In this document: positions 6,011-6,051 of the stretch, one piece after another | Numbering within the stretch: the stretch's first letter is position 1 | Layout: every line of letters begins with the position of its first letter | DNA from: S012-109 sp964425105 | GTDB taxonomy: Bacteria; Pseudomonadota; Gammaproteobacteria; SZUA-140 | Assembly: GCA_964425105.1 (NCBI GenBank) | Contig: CAYRLE010000109.1 | Coordinates: forward strand, 1-6,051 | Direction: 5' to 3' | Length of the DNA stretch: 6,051 nt | The notes under the pieces: generated by a model | The model's database searches: none | What the model was told of the DNA's origin: nothing | What the model saw: only the letters and a program-made list of their open reading frames with translations | Position numbers and translations under genes: made by a program

Positions 6011-6051
6011 ATGGCAATACAGCTTGCAGCCGCTGCTCGAAAGGCGGAAAA
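6011..6051 (+). CDS. First codons of the next late gene (partial, 3' end outside)
   Basis: An ATG at 6011 opens a frame that stays open to the window edge and begins MAIQLAAAARKAE. AAGAGG (5996-6001), which overlaps the end of the portal gene, ends 9 nt upstream and is a good ribosome site. The gene starts 6 nt after the portal stop, as expected for the next member of the operon. In P22-like phages scaffold and coat genes follow the portal, but 13 residues are too few to say whether this is one of them. Confidence 0.65.
   Translation, partial: MAIQLAAAARKAE

Overview
The window is the start of the late (virion structure and DNA packaging) region of a tailed phage or prophage. The genes are compact, all on the + strand, and overlap or nearly touch. 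The DNA is moderately GC-rich. Shine-Dalgarno sites and sigma70-type promoter elements point to a bacterial host, most plausibly a proteobacterium, but nothing here fixes the host species. The TerS / TerL / P22-type portal set suggests a short-tailed, P22-like packaging module, probably headful packaging. That lifestyle is inferred from the gene families.

Layout: 2-259 is the 3' end of a small gene whose C-terminus looks like a ribbon-helix-helix DNA-binding fold. Its stop codon lies inside the -35 box of a near-consensus promoter (TTGACA, 17-bp spacer, TAGAAT, 256-284). A second, extended -10-like element follows directly (285-293). About 60 bp further on is a perfect 8-bp intrinsic terminator with eight T residues (354-381). 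The promoter would therefore make a short RNA of about 90 nt unless polymerase reads through.

Beyond the terminator, 396-701 encodes a small protein with one membrane segment and a charged helical tail, possibly holin-like. Next come the terminase small subunit (701-1255), the terminase large subunit (1230-2792), a 139-residue protein of unknown function (2814-3233) and a very long P22-type portal protein (3233-6004). The first codons of another gene start at 6011.

The genes form one transcription unit, with TGATG stop/start overlaps at 699-703 and 3231-3235 and a 26-nt TerS/TerL overlap. TerS would recognise phage DNA, TerL would cut it and pump it with ATP, and the portal ring would be the channel into the capsid.

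The most notable points are two. The promoter / short leader / terminator placed just before the late genes resembles the lambda pR'-tR' arrangement controlled by Q-type antitermination. The portal also carries a roughly 300-residue Gln/Ala-rich, coiled-coil-like C-terminal extension. I found no tRNA, rRNA, CRISPR array or insertion sequence.
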